Part shown: positions 15,002 to 27,018 of the stretch, in pieces
Layout: every line of letters starts with the position of its first letter
Position numbering within the stretch: the stretch's first letter is position 1
Source: Dichotomocladium elegans
Taxonomy: Eukaryota; Mucoromycota; Mucoromycetes; Mucorales; Lichtheimiaceae
Direction of reading: 5' to 3'
Assembly: GCA_025716815.1 (NCBI GenBank)
Contig: JAIXMN010000014.1
Location: forward strand, 310,001-374,000
DNA length: 64,000 nt
Notes under the pieces: generated by a model
What the model was told of the DNA's origin: nothing
The model's input: the letters and a program-made list of their open reading frames with translations, nothing else
Database searches by the model: none
Made by a program: the position numbers and the translations under genes

Positions 15002-15366
15002 ATGACAGACCATTCTGCTAAACCGCCAACACGAACACAACGCCAGCAATGCTGGAAATTACGTGATGAGTACTTTGCATGTCTCGACCGACTCAACATT
15101 ATCGACCCGGTTGCCGTCGAAAAGAATCCCGACCAGGCAAAGGATTGCTTGGGTTTGAAAAGCAAATATGAAGACGGTTGCCTAGCAAGCTGGGTGAGTT
15201 GCTCAACTCTCCGTCTCTCTATATATATGTGAAAATGAATGCTCATGCCGCTTTACTTTTCTCTTCGCAATTATTCCAATAGGTGGAGTATTTTAACAAG
15301 CGTAGAGTACTTGACGTCCGACAAAAAGAATATCTCGAATTCTCCAAAAGGCAATCTGGAAAATAG
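15002..15366 (+). CDS. COA6: Cytochrome c oxidase assembly factor 6 (COA6)
   Basis: Small intermembrane-space protein needed for copper delivery to Cox2. Exons 15002-15193 and 15283-15366 give 91 aa. The twin-cysteine pattern of the COX6B/COA6 fold is complete: CWKLRDEYFAC (Cys17-X9-Cys27) and CLGLKSKYEDGC (Cys49-X10-Cys60), followed by WVEYFNKRR. COX6B itself has a longer N-terminus and different spacing, so COA6 is preferred. Import would use the Mia40 relay, and no presequence is present, as expected. The intron splits Trp64/Val65. Confidence 0.9.
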
Positions 15367-16263
15367 ATAAAAAATAAAAGAAATGCTACCAATGCAAAAA
15401 AAAACCAAAAAGAAAAAAGGTATGCATATGTGTGCGCGGTGCTTACTGTGCTCTACGACCACTGGTGGTCTTTTCTACAATGGTAAGGTAAAGTCCTCCC
15501 CAGTGGACTGTCTCATTGAGCTGCTCACCGTCATGGTATAAATATCCCTGCCAAGATTATGGTTCCTATGCTCTACGCGCGCGTGTATGATGATATTATC
15601 AATGTCACTAGATGGCTCTTGTACTGTTGCATGTATAATGATCTAATTCAAAGAAATTGGAACATAGAGTGGCTCTCTCATAATCTTTCCTGTGGAAACG
15701 CTGGAGCATGTAATGAATATCTCAAGCACTGACCCGAAGACAAGGGGGAATGCAAATCCTGAGGTGTACTTTATTTTCAAAAATCCCGTAATCTGCCAGA
15801 AATCTGGGATTATTTAGGGAATGGGGTATCTGAATCCAGCGATATTATTAAAAGTTTTGGGAGTGGTATCGAGGTTGATGTTTATTCCTATTGGGATGTA
15901 TCGGATGAAAAAATCCTTATTTCGTTATCTTCTTTGAGATCGCTGACGAGGAAGTATCTTTGTAAGTATGCCAATGTCCCGTCACGCAGGCGGATATGAA
16001 AATCGGTCCCTGAACATCAGCGTCTAATCCACTGCATGTATTAGTTTCGGGATATCGGCATTAGTGATGTGAAACCACCTGATAGTTCTTCAATATGGGA
16101 TCCCATGCTTACTACAATACCAACCGGTTAAAACAAATGAAATAACCAGTTTGATTTTCGTTGTGTATACGTCTGGGCTGTTTTATTGCACATTCATAAG
16201 GTATTATCCTTTTTATCTTCTGTCGGTTCAAATAATTATTTTTTGCTGAACAACTTCAGTCGT

Positions 16264-16546
16264 ATGGCTGAGGAAATCCAACCATCAACGGCATTCGGAT
16301 GTATGAAGAATATGGGTCGACAAAAAATCTGTTCAATGCTGCTGGCCAATGACCTTTGCCGTGCGGCCAACGATACAAACGCTGAGCTAAATCTGGACCA
16401 TGTTACTGGTTTCCCAAATTACAGGTAAATTGACAAAGAACAAATGTGCATTGCTGCTCTGTTAAATTTCATACTAAAAAAGCGATAGAGCGATCTAAAC
16501 TTCATGCTATATAGGTTGTGGCGGTTGGCATCCCAATGAAGAAATT
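16264..16546 (+). CDS. Possible two-exon small ORF, function unknown
   Basis: An ATG at 16264 opens 165 nt (MAEEIQPSTAFGCMKNMGRQ and on) that end in a good donor, ACAG/gtaaattg at 16429. A plausible acceptor (GCTATATAG) near 16515 continues the frame as RLWRLASQ and then a stop, for about 61 aa in total. I know no family with this sequence, and the neighbourhood is otherwise non-coding. It may be a decayed gene fragment or chance. Confidence 0.2.
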
Positions 16547-17640
16547 CAATCTGCACCACTTGGTTGGTAAAATAGATGACTTAATGGTGGTACTGTAATC
16601 GAGATCCACAGAAAGCTCCGTTCACCGTCAACTGCCATGCACTGGCTAAGGCACCTCCAGCAATATCTGGATAATAAGTTTAGTGTTTAAGATTTACAAT
16701 ATTACGTGCATGCGACTAGCGATTTCGTTTCTTTTTTGCTCATATTCCAATGCAACTCTTTTGACCTGATTTCAATACTGCTTATATTGATTTCTGTAGC
16801 AGGTAAAACAACTATAAAGATCAATGTATGCGACGGAAATAAAGCATTTAACGGGATTTTTAATTCTAAATGTTCCCGTTGAGCCTCTCAGATACCTTAC
16901 CATCCACACATCGCTGAAAACTAAGTTCAAGAAATCTTAAAACGTTTTCACCAACATAGGTTCCTCCGCTGATCCTCGATTTGCCTTGTGTTTTGGATAA
17001 TACGCTGATCTATCGTACTTCAAGGCACAGCATATAATACTTTTCTGCATGTTAAAAATCCATCGAGGACGACCAACTGATACTTTGTATCTAAATGTTT
17101 CCTACGTTTGTATTTCTTGAATACTTGGATTAAAAGCCAGCTAGAGTAAATATGTATTTAAGGACGTGTTCCGCATCGTTTATGATGAATTCCATCGGTT
17201 TTGCTCTATTTTCATTAGCGGACGTTCCCTTGGCTGTCTTTGTAGAAAAATCCTGTGGGACACATCAAAGATGCGATAATAATAATACATACAACGGAAT
17301 CAAAAACTTCTTAATATATATAAAAGGTTGGTACTTATATTACTATCATCACTCTTGGAAAGAGGCGCCATAACCAGGGTATGTGCGACCTGCGATATTC
17401 AAAATTAGATTTCTAGTACAGGCTTATGGTCCTCGATGTTTAATGCACAATATCGACGACGTTTAGGTGTACCTGAACGTCCGGAATGGGCCGGCACGCA
17501 GAGAAAGTTTGCAGCTTCTCCCCGTCTCTTCCCGCTCTCCATAATTCCGTAAAAACGCGCAAACAGCCGAGGTCCGAGCACAGTCAACAGCGCCTTCTTC
17601 CATGAGATTTTCTCACGATGTATATATTGGGCCATACAGC

Positions 17641-17665
17641 TTCTGCATCCGAGACGGATGCAGAA
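17641..17665. repeat. Perfect 11-bp inverted repeat with a 3-nt loop
   Basis: TTCTGCATCCG (17641-17651), loop AGA, CGGATGCAGAA (17655-17665). It lies in the gene-poor stretch with no flanking gene end that it could terminate. Confidence 0.8.
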
Positions 17666-19360
17666 ATCTCCTTACTGACCGCTATCGATGCAACGAACTA
17701 TATTTGTATTAATGGCTAGCAGTTTGGAACCAAGCAAGGACTTCGTTATATCAATAGCCTTGCGTCTGCGTCAAACTATGATTAATAATCAATTTTATCC
17801 CCGTCGGGTTAACATGACTTTCCCCACACATTCTAGCACTGGAGATAAGAAAGCTTCTTCTCCGCATCGGTTCGTGCCGAAGAAAAAATATTGCCCCCCT
17901 TCCAAAACCTAAATCTCGCTATGTATAATGAGTGGTGCAATCGTATAAATGCTTATCGCCGTTGGGCTCCACAATTTTCATCCGTTCTGCTCTACAGTTA
18001 GTTTGGCCCAACGTCGTTGACCATGCCAGAACAGAACGAGCGGAACCGCAAAGATCGCGGGTCTACAGATAACTTTATTGGGATTTAGAGAATAAACAGT
18101 TGCAGCGCACATGGAAGCAACTTGCGCTGATACATCATTTAAAAACATGAGGGATATATAAACACCTATTATCACCAGTACCCATCACAACAAACGCTCC
18201 CATCGAGTTCACTTGGGAAACCTTTGACTATGTGAACGAGCGACAAATCTGGCAGTAGCTTGTGCGCGGTGTGTGGATTGACCAAGAATGTAAAGATTCT
18301 GAGATATAAAATTAGACTCGGAGTGGGGGAAATCCCGGGCGGATGGGGGGAAAAGGTGCAAGAGACGACAGCACGAATTGAAAGCGACGTAGAAAGATAG
18401 AAATTTGAACAACTCCACTAAAACCCTCCATACGCTTCTGGGTCAAGGAAAACGATATTCTGCACAAGAATGGATATGTAAGGGATAACATATGACAAAT
18501 ATGATCCAACGGGAGGCGGGCAAGCTGGATTACAGGCGATGAAAAAATGGCGGATATTCTTGACGTCTGTCACACAAAGCGCACACAGAGAAGACGGAAG
18601 AATGGTAAGGCGACGAAACTATACTCGAGAGAAGCAGCCATAGATGTGGATGCAGCCAATTACTTGTCATGGATAATACCCACTGATAAGATTTAGAAGT
18701 ATTTGGTACTCTGACTGTGGGGCAACATCCGGCTTCGAGTGGGGTAAATAGTGGGGAACGGGTGGGTAAAAGCGGAACGTAATACGTAAAAGTATACCGC
18801 GCGAGTATAAAGTTAAAGTCCTAATTTCCGACACGCTTCTGGGTAGATGAGATTTATTCTATCAAATTTGCGAGCGAACTAGCGGCTGCTGGTTTGTATT
18901 TTTTGCATACCTAATGGCTCGAGAAAATTAGACATTTGAGCAATCTCATCTCGATTATATTTTCTTGACATGGTTTACCGGGTCAATGCTTACACGTGTG
19001 GGGTAGTCAGGTGAAAGATTAGGTAACATGGCTCCGGAAGCTGGTCGGCAATTTTCGGTATGGCTGCTCTACGTTTTGTTATCCCTATTTGGCTATAACG
19101 TCCGCCTTTTCTTTAATATATAGTAATTTATATCCAAATCCGGATATCAAAGGAGAGGTCTTTCAACCATCGCCGACAAGCACGTGAAGTTAAAGGTGAA
19201 ATGAGGTACTGACGATAAGAATATAGGAAACAATCAAAGCTCTTGACTTTGTTTTTGGAGTCTAAGGTCATTTATGTGTATTTGTAAAATCACATTCTAT
19301 GGTTAGGGCTGCAAAGGGGTAACATTCAAGAAGATAATCATAGAAGATGGTAGGATGGAT

Positions 19361-20411
19361 CTATTCGCTCTTATTGACCCAAGGGTATTTTCCAACCCAC
19401 CATTTCTCGTTCTGTTCCTCAAAGACAGCGGCACATCCCGAGTAGTAGGCGCCAAGGGCAGCGAGATAGGCACTAACGCCTAAATATGGGGAGTGATCAA
19501 TGACCAGTTTTGATATAGTTAGAATCGTTGCACCTACCACTGACCCGGAGCAAGGCCTCAATGTCAACAAGGTAGTAGATAGAAGTCAATATCAGAGTAA
19601 TAAACACCCAAAAGAGACACCTATACCGTGTACAATCATGTTCATCGATAAGAATAGATACGCTAATAGGGAAGTTAAATTCTCTTTTACCAGCTTAGAA
19701 CGGCGTTTCCGGATTTGATTTTCAGAGAGATACCAAGGAGCATCAAGGTATAAAATCCCCAAAGGAAGTGGTAAACAGCGTTGGCCTGGGCAATGTCCCA
19801 CTCGCTCTCGTAGGCAGTTAAAACAGTTGAAACACTGGGAAGCATCATCAAGCCTTGCCCGGCCCAAAAGGCGCCATAAGAGACAAGGATCGTGGCAGAA
19901 AAGGTACCACCGTAAAAGAAATCAAGCAATCTAATATAATCCAAAGAACGAATCATTAGATACCAGTTGTATAACTTCTTTTTTCGTTCTTTCTTCATTT
20001 ACCCAGCGATATATTGCGCAAGACCACCGTACATCAGAGCGGTTGGGAAGATGATATGATTGGACTTATGGGGCAGAAATAGATTGTATGTACCGAGAAG
20101 GATAGTCACCATCGAGAAGGACCAGAGGCCTATGGAATGGTTTAGTTATAATCAAAGACTCGTGCAATATGTCAGCATCATCACTTGCCTAGGACACCAG
20201 GATTGCCCATTGTCAAAGGTCGGCGATTGGCCTGACCCCAGACCAGGGGAGATGCGGCACGCGTCATCACCATGTAAGGATGGTGAGGATGTTCATGATG
20301 AATAGCCGAGGCAGAAGAGGGAACAGCTAGCTTGCCATCTGAGCGCAGTGGCAAGGGACTTCTGACATCAGGATTACCCTCAAGGTCGTGCGTCCAGCCA
20401 CTCGATTCCAT
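19361..20411 (-). CDS. GPR1/FUN34/YaaH (Ato) family acetate/ammonia permease
   Basis: Plasma-membrane protein with six helices, related to yeast Ato1/Ady2 acetate (and ammonium) transporters. Exons 20411-20189, 20129-20003, 19930-19691, 19620-19538 and 19479-19361 join in frame to 263 aa. The family entry motif NPxPLGL appears as NPGVLGL and is built across the first intron. FYGGTFSATILVSYGAFW in helix 3 and LAALGAYYSGCAAVFEE at the end also match. The hydrophilic N-terminus (about 65 aa, His/Pro-rich) is typical. The first intron (20188-20130) has a GC donor. A TATA-like TAATAAATA lies upstream near 20495. Substrate is inferred from the family only. Confidence 0.87.
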
Positions 20412-20649
20412 AGCTTGTAGAGTAGAGAGAGACAGTTTGTCGAGAAAGGGAAAAAGAAGAGATTTTGCGGGAAAAAGAAGAGTTATCAGAGGCTCTATTT
20501 ATTATGCAGCCTTCGTCCTACTCGGCTGACTTTTTGGGGATTGATCACTCTACTTCTGCTGGGATAAGCCTGGTTCCCAAAGGGAAGTCACCAAATTATT
20601 CGTCTCTCCTCTCCAACCCCCCACCCCCGACCAGTAAGCGGCCAATCCG

Positions 20650-20664
20650 GTATGCTATATAACC
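20650..20664 (+). promoter_or_regulatory. TATA box of the Notchless gene
   Basis: TATGCTATATAACC sits about 85 nt before the ATG at 20745, in the 330-bp divergent promoter shared with the acetate-permease-like gene. Confidence 0.5.
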
Positions 20665-20744
20665 AAAATCAGCATAATAAAAAAAAATTCGGCGCAAAAG
20701 ACCTCAACCGAAAAATCCATATCACCATCGCCCTGTAGATCACT

Positions 20745-22996
20745 ATGGCCAGCAAATTACGTCAGAAAAAGGCTGCCCTCAATGCTGTCGAGCCCATGCC
20801 ACCAGGCACTATGATCGTTGCTCAGTTCAAATCGGCCGATGGCGAAACAACTGGACCTCCCCTTAATTTGCCGGGCGATGTCACACCCGAGCAACTCGAA
20901 CTGCTGTTGAATCAATTACTCAATCAGGTATGTCCAAAGATCGGCATCGCTTCCGCGGGCCCTCTGGTTGATAACTCTTCGTAATAGTCGGATGATCCGT
21001 TACCCTACTCATTTCATGTTGGCGAAGACGAGATTATCAAATCCTTATGGGCAGATCGCAAGGATAAATCCACCGAAGACGCCATTACGATCGTGTATCA
21101 GCCACAGGCGGTGTTCCGAGTTCGTGCAGTAACCCGGTGTACTTCCACTTTGTCGGGTAATAACGCTAGCTAGCTCAGGGTCGCCCACCCCTAAAGTTGG
21201 TATATCTAAACCATCATTCCTCCTTTTCAGGTCACACTGAGGCTATCCTTTCATGTTCTTTCAGTCCAGATGGATCCAAGCTTGCCACGGGGTCTGGTAA
21301 ATCTTTATTCACAGAAAATAACTCTCGCATCAATTCACAGTCGCTAAATCAACGCATCCTTACTACAGGAGACGCTACTGTGCGGATATGGGACTTGAAT
21401 ACCGAGACGCCCCAACACACTCTGAAAGGTACATCGCCAACAATTGAGCAAATACACAGATAGGCATTTGCTGGAGGTTTGAGCGTAAAACTAAATCAAA
21501 TATCGATCAAACAGGCCACAGCGGATGGGTCTTGTCAATCTCATGGTCACCAGATGGAAAGACACTTGCATCTGGTAGTATGGACAACACAGTAAGCAGG
21601 AGGGAGAACTCGGGAATAGACATCGACCCACTTTGCAAGGCTTCTAATCTTGGAAACGTGCATCCCAGGTCCGATTATGGGATCCAAAAACTGGCAAGGC
21701 TATAGGCGATGCCCTGAAGGGCCACACCAAATGGATCACTAGCATGGCTTGGGAACCTTTCCACCTGTAAGGCTTTGCCTTCAATGTGGCGTGTGTGCGT
21801 GGATGGTGTATCCATGCGCTTGACTAACCATTCTTCGCTCCCCTGTCGCCTTGTGCCCTTTTTTTAGAAATTCCAAAGCAAACCGACTTGCCACGTCTTC
21901 AAAGGACCAAACAGTTCGTATCTGGGATACAACTTTACGACGAGTGGCCATGACCATCTCTGGCCACTCTGCTGCAGTGACCTGCGTAAAATGGGGCGGC
22001 GAGGGTCTGATCTATACAGCCTCGCAAGACAAGACCATTAAGGTCTGGAACTCGAGTGTATGTATTCAAAGCGGAAAATAGAATTTACTATTGCGCTGGG
22101 CAGGGATTCTCAATCGGCAATTTATCTAGGGCGCCCTCGTCAAGACATTGCAGGGACACGGTCATTGGGTAACCATTGGCAAAAATAGACCCGGGTTCTT
22201 CCACTCTAACGAGACCCCGAATTTAGGTCAATACCCTGGCATTGAGCACCGACTTTGTTCTTCGCACAGGTCCCTTTGACCACACAGGCAAGCGGTACAA
22301 GACCGAAGAAGAAGGTAAACATCAACTATCTTTTATTGTTCTTTCTTTCCTCTCATGAAGACCCTTCTATTGCAGCTAAAGAAGCCGCGCTAGCGCGCTA
22401 CAAAGCCTTCAAGGGGAACCGGCCTGAGCGCCTTGTTTCAGGCTCGGATGACTTTACCATGTTCTTTTGGGAACCTGAAACGAGCAAGAAGCCAATCACG
22501 CGAATGACAGGTCTGTAGTCAGGAAAGGGAAGGTCATAGAACCAATTCATGTGCTAATCGGAACGTCCGTGTGTCAACGTGTCTAGGCCACCAAAAGCTC
22601 GTCAATCATGTGAGTTTTTCTCCCGACGGCCGGTACATTGCGTCAGCATCGTTCGATACATCTGTGAAACTTTGGGACGGAGCCACTGGAAAATTCATTG
22701 GCAACCTCCGTGGCCATGTTGGATCGGTCTACCAGGTCTGCTGGTCCAGTGATTCACGCATGCTTCTCAGCGGCAGCAAGGACAGCACGCTCAAGATTTG
22801 GGATATCAAGAAACTCAAGATCAAGCTAGACTTACCTGGCCATCTTGATGAGGTTAGTGCGCATTGAAATTAGAGCAGGATATAGCAATTCTTTGTTAAT
22901 TGCGAACCACAGGTGTTTGCGGTCGATTGGAGCCCGGGTGGTGACAAGGTTGCGAGTGGTGGCAAGGACAAGCAGCTTAAAGTCTGGAGGCATTAA
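20745..22996 (+). CDS. RSA4: Notchless / Rsa4 WD40 ribosome-assembly protein
   Basis: Nucleolar factor that anchors the Rea1/Mdn1 AAA ATPase on pre-60S particles (family knowledge). The N-terminal NLE domain (IVAQFKSADGETTGPPLNLP, the MIDAS-binding module) is followed by eight WD40 repeats spread over about ten exons. Repeats visible in order include SCSFSPDGSKLATGSGD, SISWSPDGKTLASGSMDNT, ATSSKDQTVRIWD, TASQDKTIKVWN, LVSGSDDFTMFFWEPE (the family-specific divergent blade), IASASFDTSVKLWDG, LLSGSKDSTLKIWD and VASGGKDKQLKVWRH at the stop. The first exon ends at 20928 with a clear GTATGT donor. Length and blade order match Notchless rather than other WD40 proteins. Confidence 0.93.
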
Positions 22997-23364
22997 TTAT
23001 AGACCCCCCTATATACAATCTACATTCTGCATCATTATTTTCCTATTTTCACTGTTCAAAACGCCTAGTAAAATGTCACGCGATTTAAGCAGGGTTACCT
23101 AAGACAAGCAGCATTCGTTTGTGCGCGCCATGCTTCGCTCTCTGAGAGTGGATCGGATGGGTTGCTGATCGACAGAGCCTTGTGCAACCGCCTGCTGGGA
23201 AAAGGTAAGCGGACCGGATACCCATACGGCGCACAAACAAGAGCAGCACGGTCGTTTTGTGCCCTGTTGCACATGACAAACAACCTTGTTGTCGTAGTAG
23301 CTTGACATCCCCTGAGCTTGTCAGAATGATGAGGTTCCTAAGATTTTTTTTTCTCCCTCCGTCC

Positions 23365-23376
23365 CTATATAAAAGG
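23365..23376 (+). promoter_or_regulatory. TATA box of the methyltransferase gene
   Basis: CTATATAAAAGGC, 70 nt before the ATG at 23442. It is the clearest TATA box in the window. The 445-bp spacer 22997-23441 otherwise shows no gene. Confidence 0.6.
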
Positions 23377-23441
23377 CGGGGAGCGGGGCACCACCAAATC
23401 AAGCGTCAGGGCCTTCCATTTCTTTCATATTTCTATCTCAT

Positions 23442-25018
23442 ATGCATTGCAATAATCAGACTGTCCTTGATCATGTTCCTGGCTACGCTGGCGTACCGGA
23501 ACGTTTCTTTCAATCCCTCATCAAGAGTAAGCCGATCGACGACATGCTTGCCGCCGATTTTCCTGATCCTTGGTATATTTCTTCACCCGTCATCATGACT
23601 GCAGAACGAATGCCATGGCTCTTCAAATCTATCAAACAACAACAACAACAACAGCAGCAGCAGCAACAGCAGCAGCAGCAACCCTTGCGCACCAGCAAAA
23701 GTACCACGACGCCTACACAACGGAAGACCCTCCGCCGGTTTAAAAGCCGAGGCATCGCAGTCCCCGCCACTATTCCTCTATCGCCCGCGCTTCCATCACC
23801 CACATTGCCTTCCCCATCTCTTCGCCGACCCTCCTCTTCTACCAATTCCGCATCACGTCGACAAGATACAGATTCTCTTATAAAATGGGTTGACGACCGC
23901 CTCTCATCAAAAACGCAACATGCACGCAAACCATCTCCTTTTGGCAGTATCAGCCAACCCACTCTCGCTCGTCAGCCCAAGACCGCCGCCGCTCCGCCTC
24001 TTGTGCGCCGGTCCTCCTCGTCGCCGACAAGTGCCAGCAGAGTCCAGGCTTGCTTGGCCGCTGCACTTAAACCTGAGATACAATCTCTTCAACGTTCAGA
24101 TGCACCCATTCCGAAGCATCTTACAATGGAAAATTGGCCGCATATTCTCTCCCAGGGCATTGAAGAACAAGACCGAATGGTCACACAACATTATATTCTT
24201 CGTGCGGCTTTTGATGGTGATTTTTCAGCGCCGGTCCGCCCTCTCCTCGAAAACAAGCGCGCCGTCGTTCTCGATGTGGGCTGCGGACCAGGCACATGGG
24301 CCATGGAGATGGCTACCGTCTTTCCGGACTCAAGCTTTATCGGCATTGACATTAGCGAAAACTATCCTCGAGATATCAAGCCGAAAAACTGCAGCTTTTA
24401 TACCCTTGATATTATGATGGAACGACTGCCTTTGCCAGACAACAGCGTCGATTACATTTTCCAACGCGATCTCAACTGGGACATGCCCGCTCACAAGTGG
24501 CCACAGCTCATGAGGGAATACCTCCGGATCCTCAAACCTGGAGGATGGATTGAATGCATTGAGCAGGATATCGAGTCCCAAAGCAGCCAGTCAATGGAAT
24601 GCAATATCAATGATAAACGTAAGTAGGCATATTGACTTTTTTTTTTAAAAAAAAAAACCACTTTCTGACTCATCGCGTCTTCTCTTTTCTAGTGATTTAC
24701 GGTATGTCTATGCGTCAGCAAGATCCCTTTGTCGCACGTCAACTCCCATCCATTCTCGCTTCCAACGGCTTCCGACGGGTAGAGAGCAAATTCCAGTCTC
24801 TGTCTCTCGGTTGGGATGGCACCCCCCTCAGCAAAGCTACCACGAGCCAGTACTTGTCTACACTCCAGTCTCTACAGCCATGGCTTGCATCTGTCATGGA
24901 TATGACTCCCGAACGATATAGCTCCTACATTGCCGAATTACCGTCCGAATGGCAACGAGCTCATACCTATATCAATTGGCATTGCGCCGTTGCTCAGAAA
25001 CCGCTACGAACCCATTGA
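23442..25018 (+). CDS. SAM-dependent methyltransferase with a polyglutamine tract
   Basis: Class I methyltransferase of the type-11/25 group (LaeA/TAM-like architecture). Exons 23442-24618 and 24693-25018 give 500 aa. The N-terminal 200 residues are disordered: a polyQ run of about 16 at 23635-23683, then Ser/Pro/Arg-rich sequence. The catalytic domain has motif I VLDVGCGPGTW, a following FIGIDIS acidic loop, motif II/post-I around LPLPDNSVDYIFQRDL, and EYLRILKPGGWIECIEQD (motif III). Substrate is unknown; the related fungal proteins include regulators and orphan enzymes. No partner genes flank it. Confidence 0.82.
23635..23688 (+). repeat. CAA/CAG repeat encoding polyglutamine
   Basis: A mixed CAA/CAG tract of about 16 Gln codons in frame within the methyltransferase N-terminal disordered region. 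Confidence 0.9.
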
Positions 25019-26808
25019 ATCCGCCCTCCTTCCTTTCTGACATCGATTCCCTGTCCAATTTTGACTATCCCCCTTCGTTCCTTTCCTCTTCGATTGTATC
25101 ATACCCTTTGCACTCTCATTTTTATTCCCTGCACTCTCCCTCTTTCAGGTCCTTGTAAAAATTCCTTCGCAATCATTTTGTTATAAGTCCTCCTCCTATT
25201 TTTTTCGTTTATTTTTTTATATCACTATACCTATTACTTATTGCTCTCTGCTCTATAAAAGTTTTTCGTGTGCGGAGGATGGATTCGATGCGTGCACCGT
25301 TCCATCTCTATATGCACATGTGTTTTCCCAAAACTGTAAACGCGTGTGTCGCACAGTTATTCTTTTAGATTCTCTTATTTTTCGGGGGGGGAGGGGAACT
25401 TTCAAACGCATAATTTGATCGGGAGCCCTCGATGGGCGTATACGTCACTGAAGTATCTTCTTGCGCTGACTGATCGACAAGACCCACAATATACGTACAG
25501 GATTAGCGATGGAGAAAGCATGCATGCATGTATGGATATGCGTGTGTCTGTCTACCTCGCGTTGTTCGCATGTTTCCTTGTGACAGGCCCGACGTTGTCA
25601 ATATTATCTTCCAGGCATGGGCGCAGGTCTTTACAAAGATGATTGTATTTCGGGAATAGGCTCCACCAGTTACAAACAACGCGTTTGCCTAGGATTGTTG
25701 GTTGTACTGTGTTCATTTCTGTGAAAGGTTTCTAACCCATATATGGATATGCGCTTCGGGCAGCGCAACGCCGCGCCAGAACATACATCCATAGCGAGGT
25801 CGGTTTCCATGGAAAAAAAAAGAATGAGCCTACCGTTATGTTCAGGGGAAACAAAACAAAAAAATGACAAGGTTACTCATAGAGGTCTACCGAGTACCGT
25901 ACTTGGAATGGGTTGCCTTCGTAAGTTGCGTAGCGGCGGACCTTTAGCACAATTGGCACCCGGAATCATGGTGAAACCAAAATATTTGAAATACGTTTCC
26001 TACCGTGCCCAAAACTGAGTTTGCATTGGCCAGACATTCTTTTTTCTTCTTTTTTCTTCTTCTTCTTCTTTTAGAGTATTGTGCGCCAGAGGTGGGGTTG
26101 ATGATGGTGGAGATAGTGAGAAGAATGCCTACGAAATCAAAATCAGCCAACATGTATCCCATGAAACCCAGCGAAATCTTTTTCCCGTTCGATGACAGGT
26201 TGCTTTGACACAGAGCCGAAAGGCTATGGTCATAAGCACCCTGCTTCCATTTTTTTATGTTAGGAAATGCGAACATCGTCCGAAGTGTTTTTACTCCAGT
26301 CGTAATCGGATGGGTTCAAAAGAGAATAGGTAGATTCCTTAATATTTGCCCTCATCTCCATTCCTATAGCACAATACGCTGCGCTCAAACCATAATCCTG
26401 GCATCTTCAAAAGACCGCCACGATAAAAATTATGCTCTCAATTATTGGAATTCATTCGTAATTTATGCGTTGATTATGGAGTATGCTATGATAGGATTTC
26501 ATGTCCTTGAGCTCCTTCTTTCTTTTGGAAGCGTTAGCCAGCTTTCCTCTCAGAAGGATTCGTTAGAGAGCAAAGGCGCTCACTACACACCCAGAGATGA
26601 AAAATATAAATTAGGCAATTCTCTACCTCCTCAATAGATTTCATTGGCTAAAAGCTGCAGATAGTTGGGAGACCTGTGAAAAAGATTGGGGGATTTCACC
26701 GGGCTGGGGGAAGGTATTCTATATTTGGAACACATGAGCAGCGCACTGTTTCCCGAATTGTAAACCTATAAAAGGATAACATTGTGAGTTGCTTATTTAC
26801 GGTACATT
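25019..26808. other. Gene-poor spacer; possible remnants of a membrane-protein gene near 26.0-26.6 kb
   Basis: 25019-25700 is T/C-rich 3' UTR-like DNA. A pyrimidine tract ending in TTTTAG at 26040-26073 would make a good plus-strand splice acceptor. An open frame at 26257-26637 (+) contains one convincing hydrophobic helix (SFVIYALIMEYAMIGFHVLEL) and a polar tail. The minus strand at 26085-26200 also carries a helix-like run (FDFVGILLTISTII). I cannot assemble either into a known family, so I do not call a gene. Confidence 0.3.
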
Positions 26809-27018
26809 ATGCTTGTTAACAACGTGCCTCCAAAACGCCCAAATCAATTTCGCTTGGTCTTTGAAGACCCAAGTCAACAACCTCCCCGCCAACGTGCTCG
26901 AACTCGTATCAATCCTTTGGTACCTTAACAGATAACTAAAAACGGTGCAATTCATAACGTCGAGATTGGAAAACAATGCTAATATAAAAAAATAGAGATT
27001 AACGATAGTTCAGTACCA

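Larger units (their letters stand above)
15367..19360. other. 4 kb gene-poor region
   Basis: AT-rich DNA with no open frame above about 80 codons and no recognisable domain on either strand. A possible two-exon minigene (16264 onward) and a perfect 11-bp palindrome (17641-17665) are listed separately. A more GC-balanced patch at 17405-17640 keeps short frames open on both strands but matches no family I know. I saw no terminal repeats, poly-A tail or reverse transcriptase motif. It could be old transposon debris or regulatory DNA. Confidence 0.55.

Noticed and set aside
15367..19360. Retrotransposon or LTR element
   Set aside because: No reverse transcriptase motif, no long direct repeats and no primer-binding site could be seen.
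26257..26637. Possible membrane-protein ORF (126 codons)
   Set aside because: One convincing hydrophobic helix, but I could not join it to further exons or a family. Kept only as a note in the spacer entry.
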